From assembly GCA_033980235.1 (NCBI GenBank), contig CM067070.1:11540046-11604045 (forward strand): a stretch of 64,000 bases of DNA. The letters are read 5' to 3'. The DNA comes from Diadema setosum (Eukaryota > Echinodermata > Echinoidea > Diadematoida > Diadematidae). The stretch's first letter is position 1; the number at the start of each line of letters is the position of its first letter. The notes under the pieces are model-generated. The model had not been told where the DNA came from. It made no database searches and saw only the letters and a program-made list of their open reading frames with translations. This document shows, piece after piece, positions 1 to 10,669 of the stretch. The position numbers were made by a program, and so were the translations under genes.

Positions 1-430
1 CAAAAAAAAAAAAAAAAAAAAATGATGAAATGAATAAAAAAAAAATAAAAATAAAAAGCCCTGGATGCCCCCGGATTACTACCCCCAATTTACCCCCTCC
101 CTCGAAGAACACTCCCTGGATAAGTATGACCTATACCCCCTAGATAAATATCTCCCTCACCATGAAAGACAGTAGGAGTTATTGCCACGTTCTTCGACAT
201 TTTTTGTGCATTTCGTGCGATATAAGACTTTCATGTACTAGTATATCCTAGACGTAGGCCTACGCACACGTTTGTTTAACTCATTGAAAAATGATGGTTA
301 TTGAGCTCTTGCAGCATATAATTCTGTCAGGATTGGCAATGGTTATTGGTTATTAGTTGTTGGTTATTGGTTATTGGTTATCTGTTATTGGTTATTTGTT
401 GTTTGTTATTGGTTGTTGGTTAATGATTTT
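1..430. repeat. A-rich stretch, C-rich stretch and GGTTATT-like minisatellite
   Basis: The first ~60 bases are nearly pure A. Bases 60-170 hold repeated C-rich blocks of the kind seen again at 8.8 and 9.6 kb. Bases 338-425 are a degenerate run of a GGTTATT-type unit. It resembles a telomere-like heptamer only superficially, because T/G changes break nearly every unit. I see no gene here; the open frame at 357-605 is a product of the repeat. Confidence 0.6.
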
Positions 431-1048
431 CGGTTACCCCAGGGTTCTGTTGGAGGCCCGGGTTTTGTTTTTGTTGTTTGGTCTGTTTAGGAAACTAATC
501 ACTAAAATATTGCGCAAGCATTGTATTGGTTATTATTGTTATGCATGTGATACACAGCCTAATTTTCTTTTAAACCTCTTTTGTCTTCACTGTCACCCGC
601 CATAATTGCAGAACTTGAAGCGTGTAGGCAAGACATGAAGAATCTTGCTGGCATCCAATGGTCTTAAACTGAAGGATGATAGATTTTGAGTTTATTATTA
701 TTATCATTATTATTATCATATGTATATATGGGTTTCAAGAATGAAATGTTAAGTGAAGTTGATCATCAATGATATTATGTCCACATCAGTCCTGTCTGTA
801 GCACTGGTATACTTCATGAAAAAACAGCCCGTAACTCCAATAGGTGTTATAATTCATTATGAAATCTCATTTCGAAGTCATGTAACTCAAGTTCAGCGGA
901 ATGTTAGAGATGAGTTGTTGTTGTTTTTTATCTGTAGCTGATATGCTTAATCATGCTTTGACTTCTTCGCGGTTGGCTTATTCAAATTGGTTTCTGTGTA
1001 TTCTTCAAAAAAATCACAAACGTCAAACACAGACAGTGAATGTACGTA

Positions 1049-1146
1049 TCATCGACTCGGATGCGGCTCGGGCATACCGAAATCATCGAAAATAAACGAA
1101 GAATCACTGTGGTTGCTAAGACTTCGTCGATACCCGTTATTTTTCG
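1049..1146 (-). CDS. Candidate last exon: cytoplasmic tail of the Ig receptor
   Basis: Reading the minus strand, a CAG acceptor ends at 1,147 and a phase-1 frame continues for 31 complete codons to a TGA at 1,049-1,051. The peptide is polar: AKNNGYRRSLSNHSDSS followed by an acidic, aromatic patch and a PEPHPSR terminus. This suits a short cytoplasmic tail with candidate serine phosphorylation sites. I see no ITIM, ITAM or death domain. The phase matches the donor of the membrane exon at 6,663. It was chosen because of phase, composition and an in-frame stop shortly after the acceptor. No homology supports it, and a different tail exon between 1.2 and 6.6 kb cannot be excluded. Confidence 0.4.
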
Positions 1147-1899
1147 CTGTACAGCCAAACATTGTATATTCAATAACATCTGTCAGATGATTTATTTATT
1201 ATTTGTTAGGCATCATTTACAACATTTTGGTATCAAATAATAAAATGTAATATATATACAATAATATGATTCTCATTATAGCTAGTTTCTTCAATTTAAA
1301 CGATATTCATTATCCAAACATCTGTGACATAATTACAGTACATATATACTAGTATGAGATTACTCTACAGAATATGATATTATATTCTGTCGGAAGAGAA
1401 AATACATAATTATCTGAATGTATAGGTAAGCATATAGCGATACGTATTTTGCACACGTGTGGTTCTCTCTATGAGTCTACAGGGAGGCCTACATCGTTGA
1501 TACAGATCGGCATGCTACATTACACAAAGCCATGGGCGTAAATCGGGGGTGGGATGGGGGTATACATCCCCCACCCCTGAAATGGAGGAGGGGGGGATTG
1601 CCTGTTCAATCATCCTCCCTGAAATCTGAAGAAATAAACAACAACAGAGGAAGCAGAAATGTGATTATATCATTTTTCAGCATATTGCTTGACGTTCATA
1701 CACCCACCTTCAGAGCGGTAAGAGAGCTGAACAGTATTCAATCTTGTTGGATGATGTATAGACTATTTCAAAAAAAAAAAAATCCTGAATACTTCTGAGT
1801 GTACAACACTTATCTTATAAACTTTAAACTCGAAAGTTATTTCATGTACAAAAGGAAATTCCCTTTTAATTAACACTTTCCTCTCTTATTTTCACAAGA

Positions 1900-2690
1900 T
1901 CAGTTGTTTATTTCTTAATTTCCCAAATATTTCATCAAACCGTATTCGAGATATCTAAATTGTAACTTTAAAAAGGCAAAAGCTCCCTCGAACCGTAAGT
2001 GTGGTGATAGCTCGCCCCCCCCCCCCCCTCCATGCATGCAAGGAGACTGAACATAGACAGTTTTCCAAATATGCCACAAAATATTTGCATCAAAACGTTT
2101 AAATGCAAGCAGAAAATACAGAATGTCCCTCGTGCGAGAGGGGGGGGGGGGGGCTGGATAGCGCTTATCCCCTTCCAAATTTTTTGATTGACAAATTTCC
2201 AGACATTCAAAAAAAAGTGTGCTACAGATTTTTGAATTTCAGTTCTAAAACTAAAAAGAGCTCCCTCGAATATAGGAGAGAGCTACTTTGCCACCCTCCC
2301 ATTGCTTGGTCCCCTCTATAGACTTAATACACATCGGGGAATGACAATTTCCTAATTCTGCACAAAAAAGGGTGCTTCGGATCGCTTTATTTCAATTCTA
2401 ACAACGCAAAAGCTCCGTCGAGCGGAAGGGGAAATCCTTCTCCCTCACCCCAACCCTAAACTCTACTTCACTAGATTTTGTTCATACATAGAGATGATGA
2501 CTCGGAATAAGAGCTAAATTCCGTGATTGTAACACTTTCCTGAAGGAGCCCTATTTATTCCATTATTCCTTTTTTTTTTGCACCAAAAGTTTGCACCAGA
2601 TCGTTGAATTTCAGGTCTGAAAAGACTAAATCACCTTCGTGTGAAAGGACAAATGCCATTTATCTACCCCCTCATGTGCTTGCTTTTTCT
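1900..2690 (+). repeat. GC-rich-box tandem repeat, block 1 (~180-bp degenerate units)
   Basis: At least four degenerate units occur, each with an A/T-rich 'TTTCCAAATATT...' part, an 'ATCGTTGAATTTCAGTTCTAAAA' type part, the word AAAGCTCCCTCGAA and a poly-C or poly-G box. The same family reappears at 9.54-10.07 kb and, in the opposite orientation, at 15.9-17.4 kb. The long open frames over the G/C tracts in both strands come from composition and are not genes. Confidence 0.6.
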
Positions 2691-2743
2691 TTTTGATTGT
2701 TTGGCAGACACCGTTCATGATAAATATTCATAAAAAAATAGTT

Positions 2744-3200
2744 ATCCGGGGGGTAGTTATCCGGGTGGTAGTTATCCGGGTGGTAGTTATCCTGGTGGTA
2801 GTTATCTGGGTGGTAGTTATCCGGGTGGTAGTTATCCGGGTGGTAGTTTTCTGGGTGGTAGTTATCCTGGTGGTAGTTATCCAGGGGGTAGTTCTCCGGG
2901 AGGTAGTTACCCAGGGGGTAGTTATCCGGGTGGTAGTTATCTGGGGGGCAGTTAACCGGTGGGTAGTTATCCGGTGGGTAGTTGTCCTAGGGGGAATTGC
3001 CCTGGGGGGTGATTGCCCTAAGAGGGTAGTTGTCCGGGGGGCAGTTGCCCTAGGGGGTAATTGCCCTGGAGGGTAATTGCCCTAGGAGGGTAGTTTTCCG
3101 GGTGGTACTTGCCCTAGGGGGGAATAGCCCTGGGGGGTAATTATCCTTGTGGTAGTTATCCGGGGGGTGGTTGCCCAGGGGGTAAGTGCCCGGATACGCC
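2744..3200 (+). repeat. Minisatellite of 15-16 bp units (GTAGTTATCCGGGTGG type)
   Basis: About 28 head-to-tail copies of a 15-16 bp G-rich unit run through this stretch. The early copies are homogeneous (GTTATCCGGGTGGTA). After ~2,950 they shade into a related form (GGTAATTGCCCTGGG). Related but scattered copies lie at 60-170, 8,815-8,870 and 9,570-9,610. A 127-codon open frame on the plus strand is only the repeat read in one frame. Confidence 0.85.
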
Positions 3201-3304
3201 TGAAAACTGCCCTGACTTGAAACTCACCCCCACAAAAGGAAGAAAAGAAAAAAAATAAAACAAAGCAATGTTGAAACCTTTTTTTCATGCATTCATGAAG
3301 ACCT

Positions 3305-3325
3305 ACACACACACACACACACAAA
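3305..3325. repeat. (CA)n microsatellite followed by poly-A
   Basis: A short CA dinucleotide run is followed by an A13 tract. A second, GT-type run lies at 3,568-3,620, broken by GC steps. Confidence 0.85.
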
Positions 3326-3625
3326 AAAAAAAAAAATGTAGGCAAACGTGAAGTTGCAGTTGGGGCGAGTTAACGGAAATATCCGAAAACACTATGCCTT
3401 TTATCCAAAAAAAAAAAAACAATGTGCATAACTATAATTGTCATATCTTCTTTTTAATGTCACAGTTCTGTTTAGACACAACGTTTCACTCACCCCAATG
3501 CATTAAATTTCTGTTTTTGCACTATATTCTGCTTGACCAATAGACCGGTAAGTCCCAACTTGAGCCAAATGTGTGTTTGTGTGTGTGTGTGTGCGTGTGT
3601 GTGTGTGTGTGTGTGTGCGTGTACA

Positions 3626-4797
3626 TGTGCCACTATGTGACTTAGTGGTTAATAGGTAAACATTGAAACTGGAGTGTATTCGCGATCTTTCTCTGGCGCC
3701 TACATATGAAGTTATCTTATTCTAAGCATAAAAACAACAAAGTCAAGGTGGCCATAATGAATGTTGGTTGACTGCGGATAGGCATGTGTGGCTCACTGTT
3801 TTAACTGACTTCATGTCTTCACCTAGCAAAATATCAAGGATCTGCTATTGTAGTAAAGAGCGTCAGCCTCCGTGTATTTGATGAACTATCCTATCAGTGT
3901 AATTCAAAGACAATTAATTGCACATGAAATACGAACAAACAAAACAAACATATAAAAACATATTCATATAATAGTCTGTATATACAATCATGTGGTGTGT
4001 CACCTCTATAAAATAAGAGATGATTAAAGGAAGAGAAACGGGCAAGAAAAAAAAAACGATTTTTGCGATATGACCTTTACAGCTGTGTGACTTGTATTCG
4101 TATATTACTTTCCCTGCAATTAAAAGTACATTCTATCATCAATGAAACAAAAAAAAAGGGGATTCTATGGAATATTATGAACAAAGCACATGAAACAAGA
4201 GCTCACATGCTATTTACAGACTTAATGGAGTTAGTTGTCGATTTACGTTGATTGATCATACCTTCTTTTCTTTTGTTATCACCTGCAGTAAGACAGTTAC
4301 GAAACTTTTAAAACTTTTTTCTTTTTTGCTATTCCGCTCTTTTTCCCTGTATTTGTATTGAAACAAATTAGGGCGGACTTTCCCTTTGACAGTAATGAAA
4401 CAATAGCACAAGTGCTACATACTAGAAATTGTCAGGATATTTCGGGAAAAACAGAAATCAAAGGTGTTAACAGCTGCCATGCAATTATTGATTATGTCAA
4501 CATAAAATGATGTTCTCAGAAAATGATCTCAGAATTAAGTAATGTAATGTATGGGTTTAATCACGCAAAGTTTTGTGTAAATTTCTTGCAAAAAAAAAGA
4601 TATTTCGAAGAGAAAGTCTGCATCATTTTTTTTTCAAAAAATCATTCATTTTTTTATGTAAAAGAATTATGAAATCATAACCAGTGAAGAGTGGCAACAA
4701 AAAATGTTCATTGTTACTTGCTTCGTTTAGATAACATTCTATCGATACTTACTAGTTGTTTCCGTTCACTGAAAAAAAAAATGATATATTATAATAA
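3626..4797. other. Intronic sequence without recognised features
   Basis: This is A/T-rich single-copy-looking sequence with several A8-A10 runs, inside the last intron of the Ig receptor model. I see no credible exon on either strand. Confidence 0.5.
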
Positions 4798-4799
4798 TC

Positions 4800-5490
4800 A
4801 TGTAATCACAAAACAACAAAAAGTCGCCAGACATGAAATTCTAGTTCACATCATATTCTGAAAGAGCAGACTTTAAGCTTTAAATGATGTATTACTCAAA
4901 TCAAATGGACTCTACTAACCTTTCTAAACATTGGAAACAAAGCACTCACTCAGGAAAAGTGTGAACTGAGAAAAGAGGCTCTGAAGTACAGTGTCTATTC
5001 AAGCGCTTAATTATTTCCAAGCCATGCTGGTTGTGCGAGGAATGGGACAAAAAAAAACACAGGATGTAAACCAATGGAGTAACAACAATGAAGGGATTAT
5101 CAAATTAAACTAAAATTAAGCATGCCTTATTAACACATTCTGACCTTTATTACTATCAACTTTCAAAGTAGTAACATCATCCTTTCAGAAGTTATAGGAG
5201 TTGAAAGTGAAGAGTGTGTGCAAGGTTTTTAAGAAATGAAAAGGGGACTCTAAGACACACTTAATCACACTATTCGGCAAAAAAAAAAAAATGTTCAAAA
5301 TAAAGTGATAAAAAAAAACAATTTTCCTGCCCTTTTTATGATCCCAAAATTTAGCGTAATGTAAAAGAAGACTTGCTCTTTCAGAAAAAAAAAATGTAAA
5401 AGTCAAGATCGGCTCGGTTGACCATTTTACCTATTTTCAGTCCTCACACAAAATCAGTGTGTGCGACTTTTTGTTCGTTTTGTGATGCAC
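4800..5490 (-). mobile_element. MITE-like element of the GTCGC/GCGAC family, copy 1
   Basis: This segment is the reverse complement of 22,642-23,331 and parallel to 21,188-22,028. It starts near AAAAAGTCGCCAGAC and ends GTGCGACTTTTTGTTCG, so its ends are imperfect inverted repeats. It has no coding capacity, which is typical of a non-autonomous DNA transposon. Its outer left end is eroded compared with the other copies. Confidence 0.6.
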
Positions 5491-6149
5491 ATTCCTAGTT
5501 GTAATTATACTGCCACTATACGTAAGTATACGTAATTATACTGCCACTGCTTCATGATTATTTATTGCTTCAAGCCAATCATCATTCCATTACCCTGTGT
5601 AAATATGTAACAGCTGAATGATTTGCTAAGATTGCTTACTGTTCAACAGCAACGAGATTTGAAAAAAAAAAAAAACTCATGGAGAAAAAAATATATATAT
5701 AATCAAAGACATAGGTCTGTAATTTAGCAGAAACCTCTTCATCTTCTGTCCCGGTGTAAATAGACTAACGTGGAAATGTATCCAGTCATCAAGATACAAC
5801 TCCCGTTTTCAGTGAAAAGCTGAAAGTACTTATCACAGTTGTAGATATTGTAGTGAATACCTCCGCTCCCCCATGCATCATTCAATTTGTCTTCTAAGTG
5901 CAGACTAAAAGCAGTTTCTGTACATCAGCAAAATCTTGATACTCATCATACACCCATAGAAGGAAATCGGTCTCAACCACTTCTCTTCCATTACTATACG
6001 GAAATGGCAAGAAAAAAAATAACATGTGTGTGGATTCAGCAAAAAGAAAATAAAATACGTTACAAAGCCAATGACTTCAAAAGCCATTATCACTCTGGCA
6101 TGTCAGACACTTTGATGTTTGTACTGCATTCGTTTTGCATGAAATCTTG

Positions 6150-6503
6150 AATTCATTACCTCACCTTTCCTCACACGTAGTCGTAGATCACAACGTCAAT
6201 CCATTCTCCGCATATCTAAAGTTAATACAAAGTTTTATGGTGACAGGTGTTTTTAGTTGCTGCCCCAAGATTGTGGAACTCATTACCACAACAAAATCCT
6301 TTAGTCGTCTTCATTGGTCTCATTCAAATCTTCTTCAAAGACTTATCTGTTTGTGAATTGATATTTTCTTTTTTCTTCGTATTGTGTGTGTGTATTGAAA
6401 GTAAATTGTTAATTACAGTGTGTTTTGTGATGAGATTGTAAAGCGCATAGGGAACATTCATTTGTTATATGCGCTATAAAAATTTCATTATTATTATTAT
6501 TAC
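6150..6503 (+). pseudogene. 3' fragment of a non-LTR retrotransposon (LINE), frameshifted
   Basis: The plus strand encodes VAAPRLWNSLP at ~6,253-6,287, a motif well known near the C terminus of reverse-transcriptase proteins of CR1/Jockey-like LINEs. Just upstream, in another frame, is TKFYGDRCF, so the frame is broken between them. The fragment ends with 'AAGCGCATAGGGA ... GCGCTATAAAAAT' and an (ATT)n tail at 6,486-6,503, the usual LINE 3' terminus. It is truncated at the 5' end and lies in the last intron of the Ig receptor model. Confidence 0.7.
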
Positions 6504-6662
6504 CCTGTAAGAGTAAATCTAAGCACAAGTCTTTGTCGTGCAATATGTACCGTATAGCAGGAAATTTTGTGACGTGGACTCCGTTGTTAGGGACGTCCTT
6601 TGTTTTAAATAGCTACCGTGTTTTGATGACAAGATCAATGAATACAAGGAAAATGAACTCAC

Positions 6663-6758
6663 CATTCTTACTTTTGGTCCCTCGTTTCCGACGAATGCAC
6701 ACCATTATCAATGACAAAATGGCAAAAATGACTAGTACTCCTGAGATCGCAGTAAGGG
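6663..6758 (-). CDS. Transmembrane exon of the Ig receptor
   Basis: A 96-base exon, phase 1 at both ends, lies between a TTCACCATCCAG acceptor and a G|GTGAGT donor. It encodes a hydrophobic helix, ALTAISGVLVIFAILSLIMV, followed directly by the basic stop-transfer patch CIRRKRGTKSK. The order (Ig exon, hydrophobic helix, basic residues) shows a type I membrane protein with the Ig domains outside the cell. A separate exon coding the membrane helix is usual in Ig-superfamily receptors. The exon joins in frame to the C-type Ig exon upstream (codon GCC) and to the proposed tail exon (codon GCG). Confidence 0.72.
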
Positions 6759-7490
6759 CTGGATGGTGAATAACAAGTTAAGTGTAAATATACAACGAAA
6801 AGAGAACAGGATAAAGATAAATTGTTTTAGATGTATTGCCCTTTCTGCAGTAAATACAATGTGATTTCACTATGAGGACTGAATTTTCAGTCTAAACCTG
6901 GAAAGAATTGGAATGACTTCCCATTTAATATCTTTCAGTACGTTGCTATACCAGTGCAGTAGCTGCCATATCTTAATTTAATTTACTTGACAGCTGCTTG
7001 AAGCTTTGTAATTACTGTTATTTGCAAAGGTTCAGGCAATCCTGAAGCAATCAATGTTGTCCTATGTTTCTTTAGCTTGTTTATTTACAAGTTCTTGATT
7101 TTCTTTTCAGGATTGTATTGAACTTACTATAATGGAAACTACCGATTGTAATGTATATATTATTGCGTGTAAAAACCATGAAAGGCCACACTACAGTGCA
7201 TGGGGTATTTCGGGACATTCGATGAATAACATCTCTTGGTTTTGGTACTTGATATTTTGATAGAATACATACGTTAAGAGTTACGTCTTGTTTGAATTTT
7301 TGTATATATTGAGAAAAATGACGAGCCGTCCTCAACGATTGTGATATGATTATGTTTGCGTATATCCCACGAAAGGGGTGGGTACGTGTATATGCAATAT
7401 GTTCCATTTTCCTTCATTTCTTCATTTTTACGCATTTGACCAACAATTTATAATCACAATTATTAAAAAAAAATCTCCCCCCCCCAAAAA

Positions 7491-7524
<34 letters not shown>

Positions 7525-7529
7525 TATGT

Positions 7530-7841
7530 GCCGTGACGCGAGAAAAGGGCCCTTAGCGCCGCTGCGCGCAAACGCCAGAAAACGGCGCGGAAGTTTGACA
7601 AAGCAATACGCGCAAAAAAAAAGATCAACTAGCTAACTGCGCGCACATGCATAGACGCATCAAAAAGTGACAGGATTTGAAGAAAACATACTTTTTTGAA
7701 TGACGTAATGGGGTCATTTGGATTGGAATTACAGAAAAAAAGTTTGCATATCTAAATACGTCAGAGTTATTTCCACAAAGTGGAGGTGAAAACTCATTTT
7801 CGGTATTTAATGCCCTAAGGGCCCTTTTCTCGCGTCACGGC
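7530..7841. mobile_element. 312-bp MITE with perfect 27-bp terminal inverted repeats
   Basis: The left end 7,530-7,556 (GCCGTGACGCGAGAAAAGGG...) is repeated as an exact reverse complement at 7,815-7,841. Both outer sides are (TA)n runs, consistent with a TA target. There is no coding capacity. The GC-rich ends contrast with the flanking sequence. It lies 69 bp from the donor of the C-type Ig exon. Its superfamily cannot be named from ends alone; the TA flanks would suit Tc1/mariner-like elements. Confidence 0.85.
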
Positions 7842-7842
7842 C

Positions 7843-7843
7843 C

Positions 7844-7898
<55 letters not shown>
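7843..7898. repeat. (TA)n microsatellite
   Basis: An uninterrupted TA run lies between the MITE and the donor of the C-type Ig exon. A shorter TA run is at 7,509-7,526 on the other side of the MITE. Confidence 0.95.
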
Positions 7899-7900
<2 letters not shown>

Positions 7901-7909
7901 TAAGTATAC

Positions 7910-8266
7910 CTGTCGTGTAGGGTGGTTTTTCTTCTCTTGCCGTTATCGTGACATCAACAAATCTCTCCCCGCCCATTCCTGGTAGTCCGTATGCAATGCA
8001 GGTATACGGTACAGTACTGGGGAAAGCACGTATAGAGATCTCCATGTTCTTCGTGCCATCGCTGTTCGAGGTCTCCTTCGCAGTTATAAGCGAAAGAATC
8101 CTTTCTTCGTGTAGGAAGATGAGTGGAATATCAGGAAAATATCTACTCATAGAGCACGTGAGAATTAGAGGCTGGGAAGACGTGAGTGTACATTCCTGTG
8201 TCGTTCTGTCCATCTTGTCACTGCACGCATCAATGGAGGGAAACGGACTGATGGGTTTGGCTATAG
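7910..8266 (-). CDS. C-type Ig-domain exon of the Ig receptor
   Basis: A 357-base exon, phase 1 at both ends, with acceptor TACTTTCCAG and donor G|GTATAC. It encodes 119 residues that read as an Ig domain: a first cysteine in PLILTCSM, a second in VPYTCIAYG, and a closing strand FVDVTITARE. The core tryptophan normally between the cysteines is not evident (the strand reads IPLIFLHEER), so it is more like a divergent C1/C2-type or membrane-proximal Ig. Two more cysteines in the N-terminal part (DACSD, QECTL) could form an extra disulphide. A linker EEKPPYTT leads to the membrane exon. Splice phase and neighbours support it strongly. Confidence 0.68.
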
Positions 8267-8399
8267 CTGGAAAGTATTTCAAGAAGTGGGATTTCCTATT
8301 TATTTCTCTCTCTCTCTCTTTACTTCTGTTAAGAACAATCTGCTACTTTATCATGGTAACTTCATGATGTGTCACACCATGATGTACAATAAAGTTTTC

Positions 8400-9205
8400 T
8401 GAGTTGTTGCCAAAAATCCAATTATTTTGTAACAAACCACCGGGAAATCAATGTTGACAGCTTGGGGGTTGAATCAATGAACATTAATTCGTAAGTAAGA
8501 AATTAGAATATTATATCTTCACTTTTAAATTTGAGAAATTGGTAAAGTTAGAAACCTATAGAAAATGGTGAGAGCGCTGTTTCACAAGCAAGGCTTAAAA
8601 AAATAGGTATGTTATCAACTCAAAACTTCTCGTTTTTTAACTAAGGAAAAATGGGGCATGATGGCGTCAGTTTGGGAAAAAATGCACTAATAAATCAATA
8701 TAATAATGTTTACAAAGGGGCTGATGACGTTCTACATGAAAAGGTAAAAAACAAACAAACTAATAAACAAACGTTTAAGCGGTATACGAACGGTTAGCCC
8801 CAACAACCCTCCGGATAACTTACGTCCAGATAATAACCCCCAAGGCTATTCCCCCATAAGGCAATAAGCCAGTTCGGAGATAGCTCGTGTGCACATGGGT
8901 GCAGATGACCTTTCATTTTTCTCAGTTGGATAGGCACTTCACTCAATTCAAAGCGACATAATACATCAGCTTGCCCAAAATAGCATTTTATGGAACTCGC
9001 ATTCTAACAAAGAATGAACCGGTGCAGATGAAGTGACCAGAATGGTTCGTCAGTCAACACTTTGGGAAGCATCTATTTCATTGTGCTGTTTTGAATACAT
9101 TAACAAACTTTTTCTGTTAACATTGCCAAATACCAGGCATGATGTCAGGTGGATGTACTGGCAGGCACCATTTATAGGGATTCCATGAATAGTCATAGCA
9201 TTAAT
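8400..9205. other. Intronic sequence with a scattered minisatellite remnant
   Basis: Mostly unremarkable A/T-rich sequence. A short remnant of the GGTAATTGCCC-type minisatellite lies at ~8,810-8,870. No exon was recognised. Confidence 0.5.
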
Positions 9206-9210
9206 ACATA

Positions 9211-9459
9211 TGAAGAGTTTGTTAGCAAAAACCGATAAGTCCATATTTGTCAAATGGAGATATTTGCGATTAAAGGTCAAGAAAAATAAAGAGAATAATA
9301 AGAAAATTTTTGCTTCTTTTGACCATAACTTCAAAAATATACCTTTATATGTAGTGACCAATATATCATTTAAAATGTATTATTTTGTACTTTATGACAG
9401 AGATCGTACTTTAAAATCTTCAAAAATGAACTTATCGGTTTTTGCAAACAAACCCTTCA
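9211..9459 (+). mobile_element. 249-bp MITE, copy 1 (TGAAGAGTTTG ends)
   Basis: The ends TGAAGAGTTTGTTAGCAAAA and TTTTTGCAAACAAACCCTTCA are inverted repeats of about 34 bp, continuing through CCGATAAGTCCAT / ATGAACTTATCGG. A second copy of exactly the same length lies at 59,484-59,732 with only scattered differences. The flanking bases are TA on both sides. Open frames of ~88 codons are kept in both copies but look like A/T-rich chance frames. Confidence 0.85.
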
Positions 9460-9539
9460 TATGCTTATCTCAGTGAAATTATTAACCAACCTGTCTCTCG
9501 GTGAAAATGACCTTTTTTTTTCTGCTCATGCTCAAACTG

Positions 9540-10070
9540 GAACCCCAAACTTGATTATTGCTTTTCAGGGCAATCCCCCCAAGGGCAACTACCTCCTAGG
9601 GCAATTCCCGATCCATTTGCTTTACACACGGAAAGACAAACACGCGGGTAGGTAATGGCATCTTATAGCCATGGAAATTCTCCTTTTATTATTCAGATCG
9701 TTGAATTTCAGTTTTAAAAAAATGCTAGAGCTCCCTTTTGGGGGACAAGCATACCCCCTTCTTGCCCCCCCCCCCCCCCACCCCCACCTTGGTTCATCTC
9801 CACAGACTAAGGTACACAGTGAAAAGAAGTACAGAAAACATTTGGCAGATACCAAAATTAACTTAGCCACTGACATTGTGTTTAGATATATTTTTTCTTC
9901 TTACATTTTGTTAGAACATTTTCTTTGATATCAACCCCCAAACAATGGACCAGATCCTTGAATTCCCGTTTTAAAATGCAAAGCTCCCTTATAATGTATA
10001 AGAGGGAATACCCCTTTTTGTCCATTTCCAATGACTTTACACAGAGAAGACGCAGACGCATTCTGAGTGA
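9540..10070 (+). repeat. GC-rich-box tandem repeat, block 2
   Basis: About two and a half units of the family at 1.9-2.7 kb occur, including 'AGATCGTTGAATTTCAGTTTT', 'AGAGCTCCCTTTTGGGGG' and a poly-C box at 9,766-9,779. The minisatellite words GGGCAATCCCCCC and CCTAGGGCAATTCCC precede it, as in block 1, so the two repeat types travel together. Confidence 0.55.
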
Positions 10071-10411
10071 TGAAAGGTTAAGCTTGTCTATATCAACCTT
10101 TCGGAAGCTTTCGCTAGCTCTATTTATTGCTAGCACTTCTTGGGTGTAGGTAGAATGTTGACTCAGAAATTGAATGTAATTGTAGTTGATTTGTGAATAC
10201 AAACAAGTGATCGCTTATGAAATTAAAAAAGATAATAGGTGCTGAATTGCTAGCCCTGTATTGAGCTTACATAATTTATCAAGCACATGAATAGTTTAAT
10301 ATCAGTTGTCTTGTTTATGTACTTAAACATCATACACAAGTATAGAGGGAGCATAGGCAGTACACATAGGACTAGATAACACACACGTAGTTAACGCTCA
10401 GGCAACTTTAC

Positions 10412-10669
10412 CTATCATTTCACGTTTGTTACATGTTGGTACAGCGTGTTCTCGTCTGGTTTATAGTGTTGGCATGCGTACTGCCCATCATCCCAAATAG
10501 TCACGTGACGAATAAACAGAGAGTGGTCTTCTGTGGCTGTGCCGTAGCGAGTGTCGTCGTAGTCTATCAAAAGTCCGTCTTTCTTCCACCGCATTTTTGA
10601 GTCCACACGGGATACTAGCGCTTTCTCCTACCTGAAGTGTGGCCGAGGTTTCACTTAAGCTTGTCGAAT
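10412..10669 (-). pseudogene. Damaged second V-type Ig exon of the receptor
   Basis: The acceptor CCCTTCAG and phase-1 frame give NSTSLSETSATLQVGESASIPCG, the start of a V domain much like the exon at 12.5 kb. After the first cysteine the Ig frame moves by one base to DSKMRWKKDGLLIDYDD and on through DDGQYACQHY to HVTNVK, then TGA at 10,415-10,417. Both Ig hallmarks are present but in different frames. The homologous V exon ends VK-A|GTGAGA, whereas here the matching place reads VK then TGATAG, so the donor also seems lost; a GTAAAG lies 4 bases further on. A single-base assembly error could explain the frameshift but not the donor. Skipping this exon keeps the receptor in frame. Confidence 0.6.

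Noticed and set aside
338..430. Telomeric repeat
   Set aside because: Units vary (GGTTATT, TGTTATT, GGTTGTT) and are internal; a local minisatellite is simpler.
2693..3076. 127-codon open frame rich in Val, Ile and Gly
   Set aside because: It is the 15-16 bp minisatellite read in one frame; no start context, splice signals or domain.
7815..8282. 155-codon minus-strand frame as a complete protein
   Set aside because: Only 7,910-8,266 is exon. The rest reads through the TA microsatellite (Tyr-Ile repeats) and the MITE terminus.
9210..9476. 88-codon Lys-rich protein, seen again at 59,483
   Set aside because: Both lie inside a 249-bp inverted-terminus element; A-rich sequence with few stops explains the frame.
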